A stretch of 64,000 nucleotides of DNA from Batkoa obscura (taxonomy: Eukaryota; Entomophthoromycota; Entomophthoromycetes; Entomophthorales; Batkoaceae): contig JASVEC010000002.1 in NCBI GenBank assembly GCA_030770535.1, positions 62,001-126,000 on the forward strand, written 5' to 3'. This document shows positions 1 through 12,545 of the stretch, in pieces (the stretch's first letter is position 1; every line of letters begins with the position of its first letter). The notes below the pieces were generated by a model that searched no databases, was not told where the DNA came from, and worked only from the letters and a program-made list of their open reading frames with translations. The position numbers and the translations under genes were made by a program.

Positions 1-580
1 TAGTATTATAAAACTCAGTTCAAAAATAATTATTTTTTCAATAAAAGAAACTAACGAGGTTATCTTTAAAGATTAAGAGTAAAAAGGAAATAAACACTAA
101 GCTTGGTTTGTTTTTAAAGGGTGGGTAGTAATTTAATACGATTAAAAGCTTAGAATAGTTTATTTGCGATCCTTTTTTATTTTAAAAAAAATGTAAAAAT
201 ACTAAATTGAATAAAATCAGGAGCAGTCAAAAAAGTCATAGTAATAATAATAAAGTATCATGAAGAATAAAAATAATTTAAAGCTGTTTATTATTTAAAA
301 ATAGATAATTAATAATACAAATGTACTTCATAATAATAAAATGTAATCAAAAGTATATTAATCTTTTTAGAAATAATATAAAACGTTGCATTTACTCACA
401 AATTCCTTACAGTTGCAATTTTGTCTTAGTGTTCTCATGAAAGCCACCTGTTTAACTACTAATCAATTTTTAAATTGAAGTCACTTTCTTCTTACCCATC
501 TTACTTTAACTCATTTCATTTCATTCTAGAATCGGCTGTAGTTAAGATGGCTTTGCTTTTTTTAAATTTTCTGTCAACGT

Positions 581-680
581 TGGGAGATGTATTTTTGTAT
601 TTAAGAATTTTACTGACAATTTTTCTACATAAATAGCGCTTAAAAAATGGAAAAATAATGAAACTAAAAAAACAGTCCCA
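581..680 (+). mobile_element. Short TIR element (MITE) copy
   Basis: Family described here once. About 105 bp, termini TATGGGGATGT and ACATCCCCATA (outer TA probably the target duplication), a core with CTCAAATAGCGCTTAAAA flanked by TTTTTCCA and TGGAAAAA, so the whole element can fold on itself. 'Plus' means the end followed by ATTTTTGTGTTTAAG comes first, 'minus' the end followed by TTTTTGGCTTCATTAC. This copy: good core, slightly changed ends. Confidence 0.7.
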
Positions 681-1607
681 TTTTTATATTAGCTCATGAA
701 TATATATATTACCTTATCAAAAATTTGCTATAAAAGAAAATTAACAGAAAGTTAACTACAACCAACTCTCTATGATGCTTTCTTAACAACAAGCATTTGA
801 GTTTTGGCTTTTTTATAATATTTAAAAAAAAACAAGTCACTTTTATTAAAAATATTAAGATTGAAGAAATTCAAAATTGTTTTTTATAAATGGTCTAAAA
901 TATTGTTCACATTTATTGTTAAAAACGAAAATGAGTAAATTGATTAAATTTGTTAGATGGACTTCATTAACCTGAGGCTTAATATTTTCCTGATTATAGT
1001 TCTTTACCGAAAAGAAACAGATCAATCTAGCATTAAGGCGCTTGAACATAACTAAGGCTAACAAGGCCTTGTTTTTGAAGAAGGGTTTCTGAGTCTGCTA
1101 AAGGGTCATGTAATTGTTAGGCATCAACATATAGTCTTCTTAGTGTTTATTATATATTCCATTAACTATTTGGTTTGTAAAACCTTTAGTAAATAGGGAT
1201 GTCTTTTATTGCCTTTTCTTATTGTTCTTAAAATTAGAAAAATTAACTAATGCATTCGTTTAAGTTTACATGTGCACGATCAGGTAATAAATTTTATAGC
1301 TAATAATTTACTCTTTATAGTATTTTTGAGGGCTATTAATTTAATTTTTGTTCGAAATAAACAGTTAGCTATCACACATCCAAGCTTGAACAGTATACTA
1401 ATTAATTAATTTCTAATTTTAAAAAATAGTAAAAAGGACAATTGGCAAAAAATATCCCCAAATATTATTTATCATGTTAATAATTAAGAAATCATTTCTG
1501 TTTCTAGACATAATTAAAAGTTCTTAGTAAATACTTTAGACACATAACTTTTAATTTTTATTGTAAGAAAGATAAGTTAGGATAAATGTAGAAAAAATAG
1601 AAGATAT

Positions 1608-1722
1608 TCGGGGACACCTTCTTTGGTTTCATTTATTTTTTCATTTCTTAAGCGCTATTAAGTGGAAATAATATCAATAGAATGCTTAAACAAAAGAGGG
1701 ATACTTATGTGTATTCCTATAA
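1608..1722 (-). mobile_element. Short TIR element, decayed
   Basis: GGGACACC..GGTTTCATTT, core AAGCGCTATT, far end only weakly recognisable. Confidence 0.4.
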
Positions 1723-1926
1723 AAATTCGGTGAGTTTCTTTATTTCAAATTAAATTGAAAGTAAAACGATAATGAAATAAAAAACACTCTATAATTGTTT
1801 TTATTTAACTTTCTATTTATTTTATACATATTGTAATATGCAATCTAAATCTAAAGTCTAAAAATATTTCTAAACAATTTTTTGATATTAAATTTATCTG
1901 GATATTCTAACAGGTGTTTGATTTGT

Positions 1927-2031
1927 TATGGGGATGTTTTTTTGGCTTCATTACTTTTTTCATCCTTTAAGTGCTATTTGAGTGGAAAAATTACTAGTAA
2001 AACTCTTAAACACAAAAATATATCCCCCTTA
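1927..2031 (-). mobile_element. Short TIR element
   Basis: Starts TATGGGGATGT, GGCTTCATTAC present, ends ATATCCCCC. Confidence 0.75.
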
Positions 2032-3815
2032 TGTTAGATGGCCAGTATATTTAATTTATTTGATAGTTTTATTTATTTATTTATTTATTTGCTTTATCTT
2101 ATTAATGAAATATTTATCTTTAAGCAATTTATAACGTTAAATGATAAGCAATTAGTAAAGTTGATTGCTTTATTAAATTTAATTATTTAAAATATTAATA
2201 AATATATTTGACTTGTCAATTATTTAAATGGAGAAAAAATAAAAAAAAGTTTGATATTGTAATCTAATAAATTATTATATCGTCATAATGAACATTACCA
2301 TAGGGACATATATCTTTTAATAAAATTATATTAATATTTAAATATTTTTAGAACTAGTAACATTGCTAGAATTTAGTTTCTTAATAAGTAATTGGAACTA
2401 TATCAACTAATTTTTATAATAATAAAAGTGGTTAAAAGTAAATAATTTTATAACATTAAGCATGCTAATTAAAGGCTTGATATTTATTTTGTATTAGTAT
2501 TATTATAAAAATAGTGGTAATAAATTGAAAGCTATGTTAAATAAAGCTTTCAAAGATAAAATCTTAAAATACAATATCAAATTTCATACACAAAATACTG
2601 TAACCATTATTTAGCATACCATTTTATTACTATTTTAAACTATTGAGAGTAATCTTTATCTCCGTATCTTCGAGTTCTAGAATAACAGATTCGCTAACTA
2701 ACTTTTATATCGGGATATAAGGTCCACAAAAACAATTCTGTGATTTATTATAGTCAGAATTTATATCATTATGGTTGGGTATAATTCAATTAAGGTGGTT
2801 GCTAAGGTTATTATTATTTACACAAAATATTTAAAACCTTTTATAAATTATTTCCCGAGAGATCAGTTGTAATTCAAATACGAAAATCTAACCTTATAAA
2901 ATGATTCTTTATTTATAAATTGCTAATAAAGTATAATGAAAATAGTTCTATGTTTATAGTTAACTAATTTTCAAATGCTATAAAACATTGACTTGATTAT
3001 CAACCACCAGTAGTAGTGGGTGTAGGTGAGTTGTATAGTCTAGATTTTAAGAAATTTCTTCTCCCCTGATTATCCGTTTGAGGTTTATTTTCTACTTGGT
3101 TCACTTTGCAACATTTGTAAACTATCATTGGATCCTTTAAGTTTAAGCTCATCAATAAAGATTGGGTATTATTAATTAAGCTAACAGAGTTAATGATTTG
3201 TTTAAGAGTTATTAATGTTACCAAACTTTATATTTGTTTATACACTCGATTTATCATATTTATTATTTGATATCTCTTAATCATATAGTAAATAGTTTCT
3301 CTAATAAAATGAACTTATTGCACTCATTAAGTGGTTATATTAAAAAGATTCAGTATTGTTAAAATGTATTAGCTTACTAATTAAATCACACTTATCTTCA
3401 ATAAATGGTTCATTTTATTTACTTCCTAAAAGTAATTTTAAATAATATGATTAATATATTCATATTCTAAACATGAATAAGATAGGGTTCGTTTATTTTC
3501 ATTTCCTGTTTTGTTTGATACGCTTATTTAAGAATTTTTTTTTTCAAAATGCCATGTGCGCATTCAGTTATAAAATCATTCGTCATTAGCGTTTTTCTGA
3601 GTTTTTCTGAATTGTAAATGTTCTTGGATTTTTTAAAGCTTTGATTTCCCACCTACATCTTATAACTCTTAAGACTTTAATTTCTAATTCTGGTCATGAT
3701 TCTATTCATATCCTAATATTATAATCACCGTATTTCTCAAAAAAGGCTATTGATATTCTAAGCCAATTAATAAAATTTAATATGGAAATGCAGTTAAAAG
3801 CAGATAAGCCAAAAG

Positions 3816-3822
3816 TATAAAT
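3816..3822 (+). promoter_or_regulatory. TATA-like box of the phosphate symporter gene
   Basis: TATAAAT lies 84 bases before the ATG of the phosphate symporter. A GATAAG motif sits a few bases upstream. The position suits a fungal core promoter; no CACGTG (Pho4-type) site was noticed in the nearby upstream DNA. Confidence 0.4.
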
Positions 3823-3899
3823 ACCCAAGTTGAGTAGATTATTTTAGTCATTGATTATCATCAATTTTATATTAGTTTAAACAAGCGTTATAGTTTAAA

Positions 3900-5402
3900 A
3901 TGGAACCATTTGAGTTTACTTGGATTTTTGTAGTTGGAACTATCATTGCTTTAATTGATGCTTATGGTATCGGTGCTAATGACGTTGCTAACTCATTCGC
4001 TACCTCTGTCTCCTCTGGATCTCTTACCCTTCCACAAGCTTGTATGATTGCCATCTTTACTGAATTTTTAGGTGCTTTTCTTCTCGGTTCCACCACTGCT
4101 GAAACCATCAAAAGCAAAATTATTGATTTAAATCTTTTCGCTGATAAGCCAGAGCTTCTCATGTTTGCTATGTTATGCGCACTTATTGGTTCTGCCTCTT
4201 GGGTATTATTTGCTACTAGAATGGGATGGCCAGTATCAACGACTCATTCAATTGTAGGTGCTATTATTGGTGTTGGTATCTCTGGTTTTGGTTCTAAAGC
4301 CGTTAACTGGGCCTGGAAAGGCGTTGGTCAAATTATTGCATCCTGGTTCATTTCTCCTGCACTTGCTGGTTTAATTGCTGTTGTCGTATTTTTACCAATT
4401 AAATTCTTCATTCTTGGACGTGAAGACTCTTTCAAACGTGGTCTTATTGCCATCCCAATCATTTTCACTTTAACTGCTGTTGTTGATCTTTACTACATTG
4501 TAGAAAAAGGTATCAGAACAAAAAACACCCTTACAGATGGTGCCACTGCTGGTGTCATCATTGGTTGTTCTGTATTTGTTGGTTTATTCTGTGTTTTCTT
4601 CTTCGTTCCATGGATCAAACGTTCGATCAAAAACAAAGAAAACCTTAAAGTATATCATATGTTCGTTATACCATTCCTTAGTGAACGTCCAAAGAGACAA
4701 GAACCTGAAGAAAAGATTTCAGGAGAATTGGATGTTGAGGGTAATGAAATCAAACCTAATCCAAGCTTTGGAAAGAAAGTTTTAAATACTATATTACATG
4801 GTGTACGTAAAGATGTTACTAATTTAAAGAATGAAAAGCTTCATGAAATTCATGACTCAGCTGTCCGCTATGATGATGATACTGAATTCATGTTCTCTTA
4901 TTTACAAGTAATCACTGCGTCTATGGCTTCATTTGCTCATGGCTCAAATGATGTTGCTAATGCTGTAGGTCCTTTCGCCACTATCTATTATATTTGGTCC
5001 GAGGCCAAAGTAGATGTCAGTGGTAAAACTAATGTCCCATATTGGATCCTTGCCGTCGGTGGTTTAGCTATAGATATTGGTCTTGTTACATACGGTTATA
5101 ATATTATGAGATCCCTTGGAAACAAAATTACATACCATTCACCTTCTCGTGGATTCACTATGGAATTAGCTGCTTCTATTTCTGTACTTACCGCATCTGG
5201 ACTTGGATGGCCAGTATCTACTACCCATTGTATTACTGGGTCTACTGCTGCAGTAGGTCTTACTAACGGTAATGCTAAGGCTGTTAACTGGAGAATGTTG
5301 GCATGGTGTATGTTCTCATGGATTTTGACACTTCCAGTTGCAGGATCTCTTGCAGGTTTATTGTTTGCTTTCGGTACTCGTTCCCCATCTTTACTTTCTT
5401 AA
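3900..5402 (+). CDS. PHO89: PiT-family sodium/phosphate symporter (Pho89-like)
   Basis: Predicted plasma-membrane Na+-coupled inorganic phosphate symporter (PiT/Pho-4 family), 500 residues, single exon. Both halves carry the family signature: GANDVANSF at residues 25-33 and HGSNDVANAVGPF from residue 347, each followed by hydrophobic segments and by the repeated GWPVSTTH motif. A charged cytoplasmic loop separates the two repeats at about residues 255-330. At 500 residues it is somewhat shorter than yeast Pho89 or animal PiT proteins, mainly through a shorter loop. The first ATG gives the normal N-terminus. Codon use is unlike the neighbours (many GCT, GGT, ATC and CTT codons, higher GC), which suggests high expression; no intron is seen. 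Identity is near certain; the coupling ion is inferred from the family. Confidence 0.95.
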   Translation: MEPFEFTWIFVVGTIIALIDAYGIGANDVANSFATSVSSGSLTLPQACMIAIFTEFLGAFLLGSTTAETIKSKIIDLNLFADKPELLMFAMLCALIGSASWVLFATRMGWPVSTTHSIVGAIIGVGISGFGSKAVNWAWKGVGQIIASWFISPALAGLIAVVVFLPIKFFILGREDSFKRGLIAIPIIFTLTAVVDLYYIVEKGIRTKNTLTDGATAGVIIGCSVFVGLFCVFFFVPWIKRSIKNKENLKVYHMFVIPFLSERPKRQEPEEKISGELDVEGNEIKPNPSFGKKVLNTILHGVRKDVTNLKNEKLHEIHDSAVRYDDDTEFMFSYLQVITASMASFAHGSNDVANAVGPFATIYYIWSEAKVDVSGKTNVPYWILAVGGLAIDIGLVTYGYNIMRSLGNKITYHSPSRGFTMELAASISVLTASGLGWPVSTTHCITGSTAAVGLTNGNAKAVNWRMLAWCMFSWILTLPVAGSLAGLLFAFGTRSPSLLS

Positions 5403-8141
5403 CCTTATATTTAATTTTATCACATTAATAAATCTTGATAGATTTCTATATTTTACATTGTATTGTTTTTGAATACTTTTCAGGTTTCATCACTTCATAA
5501 ATTTAATGAATTAATTAGGTCTTGATTTTGTATCACCAATAATAAAATATTAAATCAATACGGTTCAATCATTTCAATAACATCTTTAACCACAAACACA
5601 CAATGTCACAACATCTCTCCTTATTCTTGGTTTAGTTATGGTAAGTTTGAATTTAGTGTGATTGTATTTTATAGAAATTCAGCGTGTGCAATATTATGAT
5701 TGCATTTTAACTATAGTGAAATTATAATAGTTGTAGTTGATAATAATAAAAGCTATTTTTTAAAAACCTTAAAAGGATAAAAACTTATAAATGTTTTGTG
5801 TGAAAATAACATGCCAAAATTTCAATATGTAAGGGCGATGGTATATGAACTAACCTATTTTTTATACTTATACGTTGCCATAAAGGTTAATTAGCGCTGA
5901 TTGTATAATTCTGACTAGATTCTACTTCAAACTTTAATCATTTCAATGCTGTTTATGAATATTAATTTTAATAGAATTAGAATGCTTTATAAAATAATTT
6001 ATAAATAAATAGAATTTAAAACAATACATTGAAAATATTAAAATATTCCTTCTTATCGTTTTCTAATATGACTTTACAACATTAACTTCAAACATGCTTT
6101 GGTAGTAATTGGAATAAAATAATATGATTTATAACTAAAATTTTTATTCAACAACCTTGTGTATTGATAAAGTATAACCATGAAACCTTAATTTAGACAA
6201 GTTATGTGATTAATAATTAAATATATAAAATGTTATACTTAGAAATTTTCTAAAGCAAAAAATAATCAGTTTGATATTGAATATTTGAATTCATCCTTTG
6301 ATATATCATGAATAATAAAGTGATCTTTTTTTCTAATCTTGTATAAAAAAATAAACACTATTTAAAAAATTAATCATTCTCTTATAAGTAGAAAATAATT
6401 ATTCATAAAATCAACGCGTAAATTTTTTTATCACAGATCACAAACCATAAAAAATCTCTTTGAGGAATAAGTGTGATATTTTTATTGATTTGAAATTTTC
6501 TCCGTTTAAAAATCGAAAATTATGCTAACGGCATTTCTACTAGAAAAGTAATATAAATCTTTTCATTTCCTTAGCAGCACTATAGTAATTCTTTGACTAG
6601 TTTTACCTTTTTGACCTTTTTAAACATTTTAGTAAGACTTCTATATATATGTTTTTTTTTGATATTATACAGTTTTATCCACGTTGATTTTCTTAATAGT
6701 ACAACTCCCAAATTATGTATAAACTTATGCTTAACTTACAAAGTACAAGGAGTCGTACTTTTAAAAAAATCGGATAGGAGTTGAAACATATTTAACTAAT
6801 ATATGTTCTTGAGTGTGTTACCGCTAAATGCTAAGTATATAAATATAGGAAAGTAATAGTTTTAATATCATTATCAAATATGAAGTTAATAAATTAAATG
6901 ACCAAGTTGTTAATAAATTAAATATAAAGTGGCTGCAATAAAAGACATGGTTAATGATAACTTCATGATAATCACAGTTTAGTAAGTGGAAACAAGGCTG
7001 GTATTGGAATAAAGTATAACTTAAAAAGGATTAAAGTTTTGTTTGTGTTTTGTGTGTGTTTTTCAAAAAATTGCGGTTCATTATCTGTATTGAAAGGCTT
7101 TGTTCAAATGTGGCAACTTAATTATATATGGGGATGTATTTTTGTATTTAAGAATTTTTCTAACAATTTTTCCACTCAAACAGCGCTTAAACGATGGAAA
7201 AAGTAATGAAGCCAAAAAAACATTCCTATATATTATTTTATTGCGTTTTAGCTATAATCGTATTTAAATTTATTCAACTGCTAGCATTAAACATAAAGTT
7301 TTGACATGCATATCCATTATGTTAATTGATATTAATTTTTATCACTAAAATGGCTATTACTAATGAAAAAGTCCTTATTAAACGACCCCAATAAGGTTAA
7401 CTGTTATTAGTGATCTCTTTTTTAAATTTACTAACTGATAAAAGCTAACAGTTGTTTAAAATTATTTGAAAAAATGCTCAAAATTGTTACAAAAGTATAG
7501 TTATAAAAACGAAAAAATGTCCTAAGTAGATTGCAAAGTTAAAACAATAATTTTAAATGTCTTTTCAAGAATACTTTTACATAAAGCATTCTATCGTGAA
7601 AATAAAAGTAATAATAACTTGTTTTTTTTCCAAAAAAAGGTGTATTCTATCATAATCTCAGTTTTAATTCGAATAAAGTGAAATATACATTATATTTTAT
7701 AACAAATATTAATAATAGAATCTTTTGTATTAAATACTTTGAGTTGCAAACTAGCTTGCATTACAATTATTTAAAATTTCATTAAATCAATTAGCTATAT
7801 ATTATTATGCAAAAGCGATTTGGCATAAACGTTAAAATGCTTATAATTAGTTCTAGAATTATATTTTGTAAATGATAAATATAATTAAATAATGGTTTTA
7901 TAGAAATCTTTATTTAATGTTGTTAAAAAAATTATTTAAATTAGTTATATTAAGGAAATAGAATTATAAAATTATTCAAGTAAAAATATTAGTTTGAAAA
8001 TAGTAGCTTATTATTTACATTATGTGAAAAGCTAAATTTTTTCATAAAATATTAATATTAAAAATATTTACATATATAGTTTAAGATTTGAACTATATAA
8101 ATTTACAAAAAATCGCTTATCAAAAGCCATCGAATATTTGT
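5403..8141. other. Intergenic, one TIR element
   Basis: AT-rich DNA between the phosphate symporter and the first bZIP gene. Apart from one good copy of the short TIR element (7127-7231), I see no gene, RNA or ordered repeat. Confidence 0.55.
7127..7231 (+). mobile_element. Short TIR element
   Basis: Full length, TATGGGGATGT to ACATTCCTATA, core CAGCGCTTAAA. Confidence 0.8.
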
Positions 8142-9141
8142 CTAAAGACTATAGCGAGATTGGGTATTAGGTTGGGTATTAGATGAATATTGATCTCGAG
8201 GTTGATTATAACTCTGCTCAGGAGCTTGAAAAGGTTGCAACTTGTATTGAGGTTCTTGAGCATTTGGATGTAAATTGGTATAGATTGGATCAAATTTATC
8301 TCTACGCTCTTCTAGCCGCTTTTCCAACTCTTTAATTCGCTCCTCATAATCTTTTACTGTGGTATTAAGATATGTATAAGATTCATAAAGATTTTTATAT
8401 CTATCCTCTGCTTCAAACCTTCTCTGATAAGATTCGCGAACTCTTTCTACTTCATTATGACTGGCTTTGTTAAGATTTAATCTTACCAACTCTTCCCTTA
8501 AATGGTTTAGTTCATCTCTATCCTGTTGTCTAGACCGCTCTAGGCTATCTGCATGTGATTTAAGCCCTGAATTAGATTCTTTCAATGAATTAAGTTCATT
8601 TCCCATATTGTTAATAGTTTGTGTAAGATCAAGTAGTTGTCTCTCAAGGAATTGGTTCCTTTGTTGCATTTCAATTTCTCGGTTTCTTCTTCTAGTACGT
8701 GACTTTGCTGAAGCAGTTGCATTTCGGCGTCTTCTTTCTAATACTTTAGGGTCCATATTCGGATCACTAGTGACCATATTCTCCCCTGGGTTTGGCGACG
8801 ATAAGCTAGTAGGACCGCTTTTCTGATACCCTTGAGGTTGTTTCTAATATAAAGAAGCTTTTAATGATAGAAATAATTTATTATAAAGTTTTACTTACGG
8901 GAGCATTATATTGTTGAGAATAAATAGGGCGACGGGTAATATCTAAATATCCGGGATAAGCGGGGTATTGATGTTGAAAAAGATTCCTATCTTGAGTTAA
9001 AGCTGATATACTAGGAATTGCGGCTTGTCCAAAGCTACCTTGCGAAGTATGTTCCTGTCCAGATGAAGAAGAGTTTCCATATTGCTCTGGTAATATTGGG
9101 GGAAGTCTGATCCTTTCTGGATTCCGTCTATCATCATCCAT
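8142..9141 (-). CDS. bZIP transcription factor (paralogue 1)
   Basis: Predicted DNA-binding nuclear protein of the basic leucine-zipper class. Two exons, 9141-8899 and 8843-8142, are joined across a 55-bp GTAAGT..TTAG intron (8844-8898), giving 314 residues. Exon 1 (81 codons) is low-complexity with an LPPI motif near the start. The basic region at about residues 118-137 reads RRRRNATASAKSRTRRR, the N-x7-R bZIP pattern, and is followed by a heptad-repeat zipper and a second coiled coil (about residues 190-255). The tail is Gln/Asn/Pro-rich. The paralogue at 14691-15648 has the same intron position and phase. Target genes are unknown. The intron keeps the frame open exactly, so the joined model is preferred to two short frames. 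Confidence 0.88.
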
Positions 9142-10229
9142 AACTAACTGAGTAATATTTTGATGTCCCTTTTTAAAATAAGTTAAATTATTTAGATGAT
9201 AAGTATGCTATAAATTAAGCGAAGTGATGGAATGACGTGATAAGGTAAATTTTGAAAATGAGATAATAATTAAAGGAGTGTTCATTCAATAACTAATTTT
9301 TTTGTTTTTGTTAGGGATGAAATAGTTGGATCACCATCTTTTAATTGGTGGTTATGTCAGTTGCACAATGTGCTTGGGTTGAAACATCACTTTTTTTACT
9401 CAATCAACAGACTAAGTTAAAGCAAAAAGCATAGAGAAGTACCATATTTGGAAATTCCTTTACTTTTTATCAATAGGTGATTATTGATAAATTGCTTTAA
9501 ATTGAAATTTATGTGTATTGTGATTGTGATGTTAGTTTAGTATTTCATTGTTTGATTTTAATTAAAAGCAAAATGCGGTGATATAACATGAGGAAATACC
9601 TTGTATTATGTCAATTTCTTCTAAACTATAAGTATATCCTCTTAATATGTAATGTAATGATTTACAATGAGATTTAAATAACAAGCTTCTATTATATGAT
9701 TTTTTATTAGTAATGGTGTACCTAGATTTAATCCATCCATAAACAAGTTACTTAAAATTATAAAATTATTTAATACTTTCCCATATGAATGACATCTAAC
9801 GACATCATATGGTTTTATCCTTTTTTAAAATTATTTAATTTATTAAAAATTAAATAAAATTCGTATTATTTTACTTATAGTATACTTTGAAAGTTAAAAA
9901 AAACAATTATTATACGAATAACAAGTGAGTTTTTTATTTAGATATCTTACATAACTAACTTTGGTTATTTAAAATATGTTAAATAATTTAAGTAAACCGG
10001 AAATTAATCTAGTTAACCCTTATAATGATTTGAAAAAATTCAACCCACTTTATTTAATTAATGACGTGATTCGATCATTTCACTCCTTATTATTTTGTTT
10101 AAAAACCCAACTTTAGCGTTTTTTTATTTTTATAAGAAGATCAAAAATGAACAATAAATCACAATGTATTACATTTTTAATCTATTTTTATATTCAATTA
10201 GACTACTTGTAACATTCTTTATAAATAAT

Positions 10230-10315
10230 ATGGTCATCACCTTTATTTGTGGTCTTCATTAATAATTTTTTCACTTAATAGTGCTTAAAAATCGACAAAT
10301 AAAACTAATTGCAGC
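10230..10315 (+). mobile_element. Short TIR element, relic
   Basis: Only the core (TTCACTTAATAGTGCTTAAA) is recognisable. Confidence 0.25.
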
Positions 10316-10544
10316 CTATTTTATACAATTCGTAAATGGTCATCACTTTAAAGTAATTTTTGGTTATCGTATAATTAAATATGATAAGATATTTAGATTT
10401 AGGGATGTCTATTTTAGAAATGTTTGAAGGAATAAAGCTTCTAAATGTTTTACTGCTGAGTCCTAGTTTTTTAAATGAAGGTCTGGATGATGAAGGAAGG
10501 CGCTTTTAAGCAGAAAAAGAAGGTCCTAAGGTAAGTGGATTTGA

Positions 10545-10640
10545 GTAAGTCTTTTTTGGTTTCATTTATTTGTCAATTTTTTAAGCGTTATTGAGTCGAA
10601 AAATCAGTAAAATTCTAAATAAAATCAACTATATTCTCTT
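10545..10640 (-). mobile_element. Short TIR element, relic
   Basis: TTTTTTGGTTTCATTT and TTTTTTAAGCGTTATTGAG are seen; ends are decayed. Confidence 0.4.
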
Positions 10641-10788
10641 TGTTTATATTTATTAATTGCTTTTTATACAAGGGGATAAAGGAATAGTATTCAAATACTA
10701 AAGTGTAAGGCATTTGTATTTACTTATAAAGATTAAATTCAAAATTTGTTGTGGTATAGTTTTATAATCTTTTTATTTATAATTTTGA

Positions 10789-10892
10789 TATGGGAATATA
10801 TTTTCTGTTTATGAATTTTACTAACAATTATTCTACTCAAATAGCACTTGAAAAATAGAGAAAGTGATGAAATCAAAAAAAACACTCAGATG
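10789..10892 (+). mobile_element. Short TIR element
   Basis: TATGGGAATAT to ACACTCAGATG, core TCAAATAGCACTTGAAA. Confidence 0.65.
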
Positions 10893-11147
10893 TGTTATTT
10901 ACTAAACTGTAATGGTAGTCTTTCAAACAAGGTGAATCCTATAATTATTTTATCATACATATTGAAATTCAATTAATCAATATTGTTCTCTATTTTGCAA
11001 TTATTTTATTTTCTACGCAAATTATTAGTGGTAGTTCTCTTATAATAAAAAATCAAAGTTCATAACACAAAGTTTAAATAAATTACCAAATTAATGATAA
11101 TAACTTTATTTACATTAATAAACATCCAAAAAAAATACTTTTATAAC

Positions 11148-12545
11148 TTATTTACGTATCATATTACCGTGATCGAAGGTAAGATCATGATCAAACGTAG
11201 TATCTAAACTATTGAATTTAAATAAATGGTTTTGAGACAATGACGGGTTTCTAACAATAGCTAATGCATCAGGATTAGTAGAGCCCATAGGATAGGTATT
11301 AACAAAAAGAGGCTCAGTAATAATACTGATTTTTCCCATCTTTACTTTACTAAGTTGCTTTTGTTTATGTTTTTTATAGTAATAATAAGTAATTAAACCT
11401 ATTATGACTAATAATATAACTCCACCTATAGAAAATCCTAAAATCCAAGGTAAAGAGTTACTTTCTCCTTTAGGTTGGTATGTATTGACTAATTTAAGCT
11501 GGTTTACATGAATTAATTGAGTGCTATTTGTAAAATTAGATGAATAACCTAATGAATAAATTAAATAATCATTGTATTTAACTAAACATGGTTTATAGCT
11601 AGGTTTGAAATTTTCTAATTCCAATCTATACCATTTATATTCCTCTATATTTAGTAAATAACTATCGTCTACTTCTGTAAAGTTACTTCTTCCTGTTGAA
11701 AATGCGCCTCCTAACATGATATAATGAGTCTGATTTAGATTAACAATTTGATGTCCAACTCTTCCTTTTGGTATATCTCCACTTAATTTGACTTCGTTTA
11801 ATTGACGTTGGTTGAAATTATAGACATAGGCAGTATCCATAGGTACTTTTTCATTATTTGGGTAAAATTGACCACCAACAGAAATGATATTATCGTTATT
11901 GACAAATGATGCAAAGTCAATAATAGGAGGAAAAGATTTCAATGTGTCGATATTCCATGTATTCAAATTAGTATTCCATCGAGTAATCAACTTGTTAGCT
12001 GAGTTATTTCTCGTTGGGGAATCAATAAACCCTCCTAATAGAATAGCTTCATTTGCATTGATTTGAACTAAATTTGATAAATACTCAGTAAATTTTAAGT
12101 TAGACTGTATATCTTTAGAATTATAATAATTGGATATAATATCTGCCTGACTATTCTTTTCATCGGTTAACCATTGATTTAAAGAGATATCAAATGTTTT
12201 AACGGACTCTATTCCAGGAGTATATAATCCACCACGTACATAAATTAAGCTATCTTTGGTAAACAAATTTGGATATACAATTGAAGGCGCTAATTGATCA
12301 ATATTTTTGAACTTCCACGGTACTGAGTTTATACTAAATTGACTATTTAAATTTAAATTATAAACAATTCGATTAAACCCTGAATCTGGCCATTTTTTAA
12401 CTCCGCCTAAATAGTATAAGTTGTTATCAACTATTTCACAGTTACCTCCATACATGGGCACCAGTATCTGTTGACAGTAATAACTTATTATAAATAAATA
12501 AAATAAAATCATTTTAAAAAAAATAAAATCATTAAAGGGAATCAC
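11148..12545 (-). CDS. Kelch-type beta-propeller single-pass membrane protein
   Basis: A 465-residue protein with an N-terminal hydrophobic segment, a long extracellular-type region with repeated GG-containing blades (YYLGG, YVRGG, ILLGG, ISVGG, IMLGG with downstream W/Y residues), typical of kelch/galactose-oxidase-like propellers, one transmembrane helix at about residues 365-388, and a basic then Ser/Asn-rich cytoplasmic tail of about 75 residues. The start could be the first Met or, better for a signal peptide, Met12 (12512), which directly precedes the hydrophobic stretch. No copper-radical oxidase residues could be assigned, so enzymatic activity is not claimed. It lies between the two bZIP paralogues. 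Likely surface-exposed; ligand and role are unknown. Confidence 0.82.
   Translation of the reverse strand: MIPFNDFIFFKMILFYLFIISYYCQQILVPMYGGNCEIVDNNLYYLGGVKKWPDSGFNRIVYNLNLNSQFSINSVPWKFKNIDQLAPSIVYPNLFTKDSLIYVRGGLYTPGIESVKTFDISLNQWLTDEKNSQADIISNYYNSKDIQSNLKFTEYLSNLVQINANEAILLGGFIDSPTRNNSANKLITRWNTNLNTWNIDTLKSFPPIIDFASFVNNDNIISVGGQFYPNNEKVPMDTAYVYNFNQRQLNEVKLSGDIPKGRVGHQIVNLNQTHYIMLGGAFSTGRSNFTEVDDSYLLNIEEYKWYRLELENFKPSYKPCLVKYNDYLIYSLGYSSNFTNSTQLIHVNQLKLVNTYQPKGESNSLPWILGFSIGGVILLVIIGLITYYYYKKHKQKQLSKVKMGKISIITEPLFVNTYPMGSTNPDALAIVRNPSLSQNHLFKFNSLDTTFDHDLTFDHGNMIRK

Larger units (their letters stand above)
1..3899. other. Gene-poor AT-rich stretch
   Basis: No convincing gene is seen here. 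The stretch contains three copies of the short TIR element family (about 581-680, 1608-1722 and 1927-2031), simple TTTA-type repeats near 2066-2090, and otherwise unstructured AT-rich DNA. Short open frames exist (for example 855-1064 and 3000-3224, minus strand), but they lack recognisable motifs. Confidence 0.6.
9142..11147. other. Intergenic with decayed TIR elements
   Basis: Upstream DNA of the minus-strand bZIP gene and downstream DNA of the kelch-like gene. Contains one recognisable short TIR element (10789-10892) and two decayed ones (about 10230-10315 and 10545-10640). No gene is seen. Confidence 0.5.

Noticed and set aside
3000-3224. 74-codon minus-strand frame ending in SPTPTTTGG
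   Set aside because: No family resemblance, non-ATG start, no joinable exon upstream.
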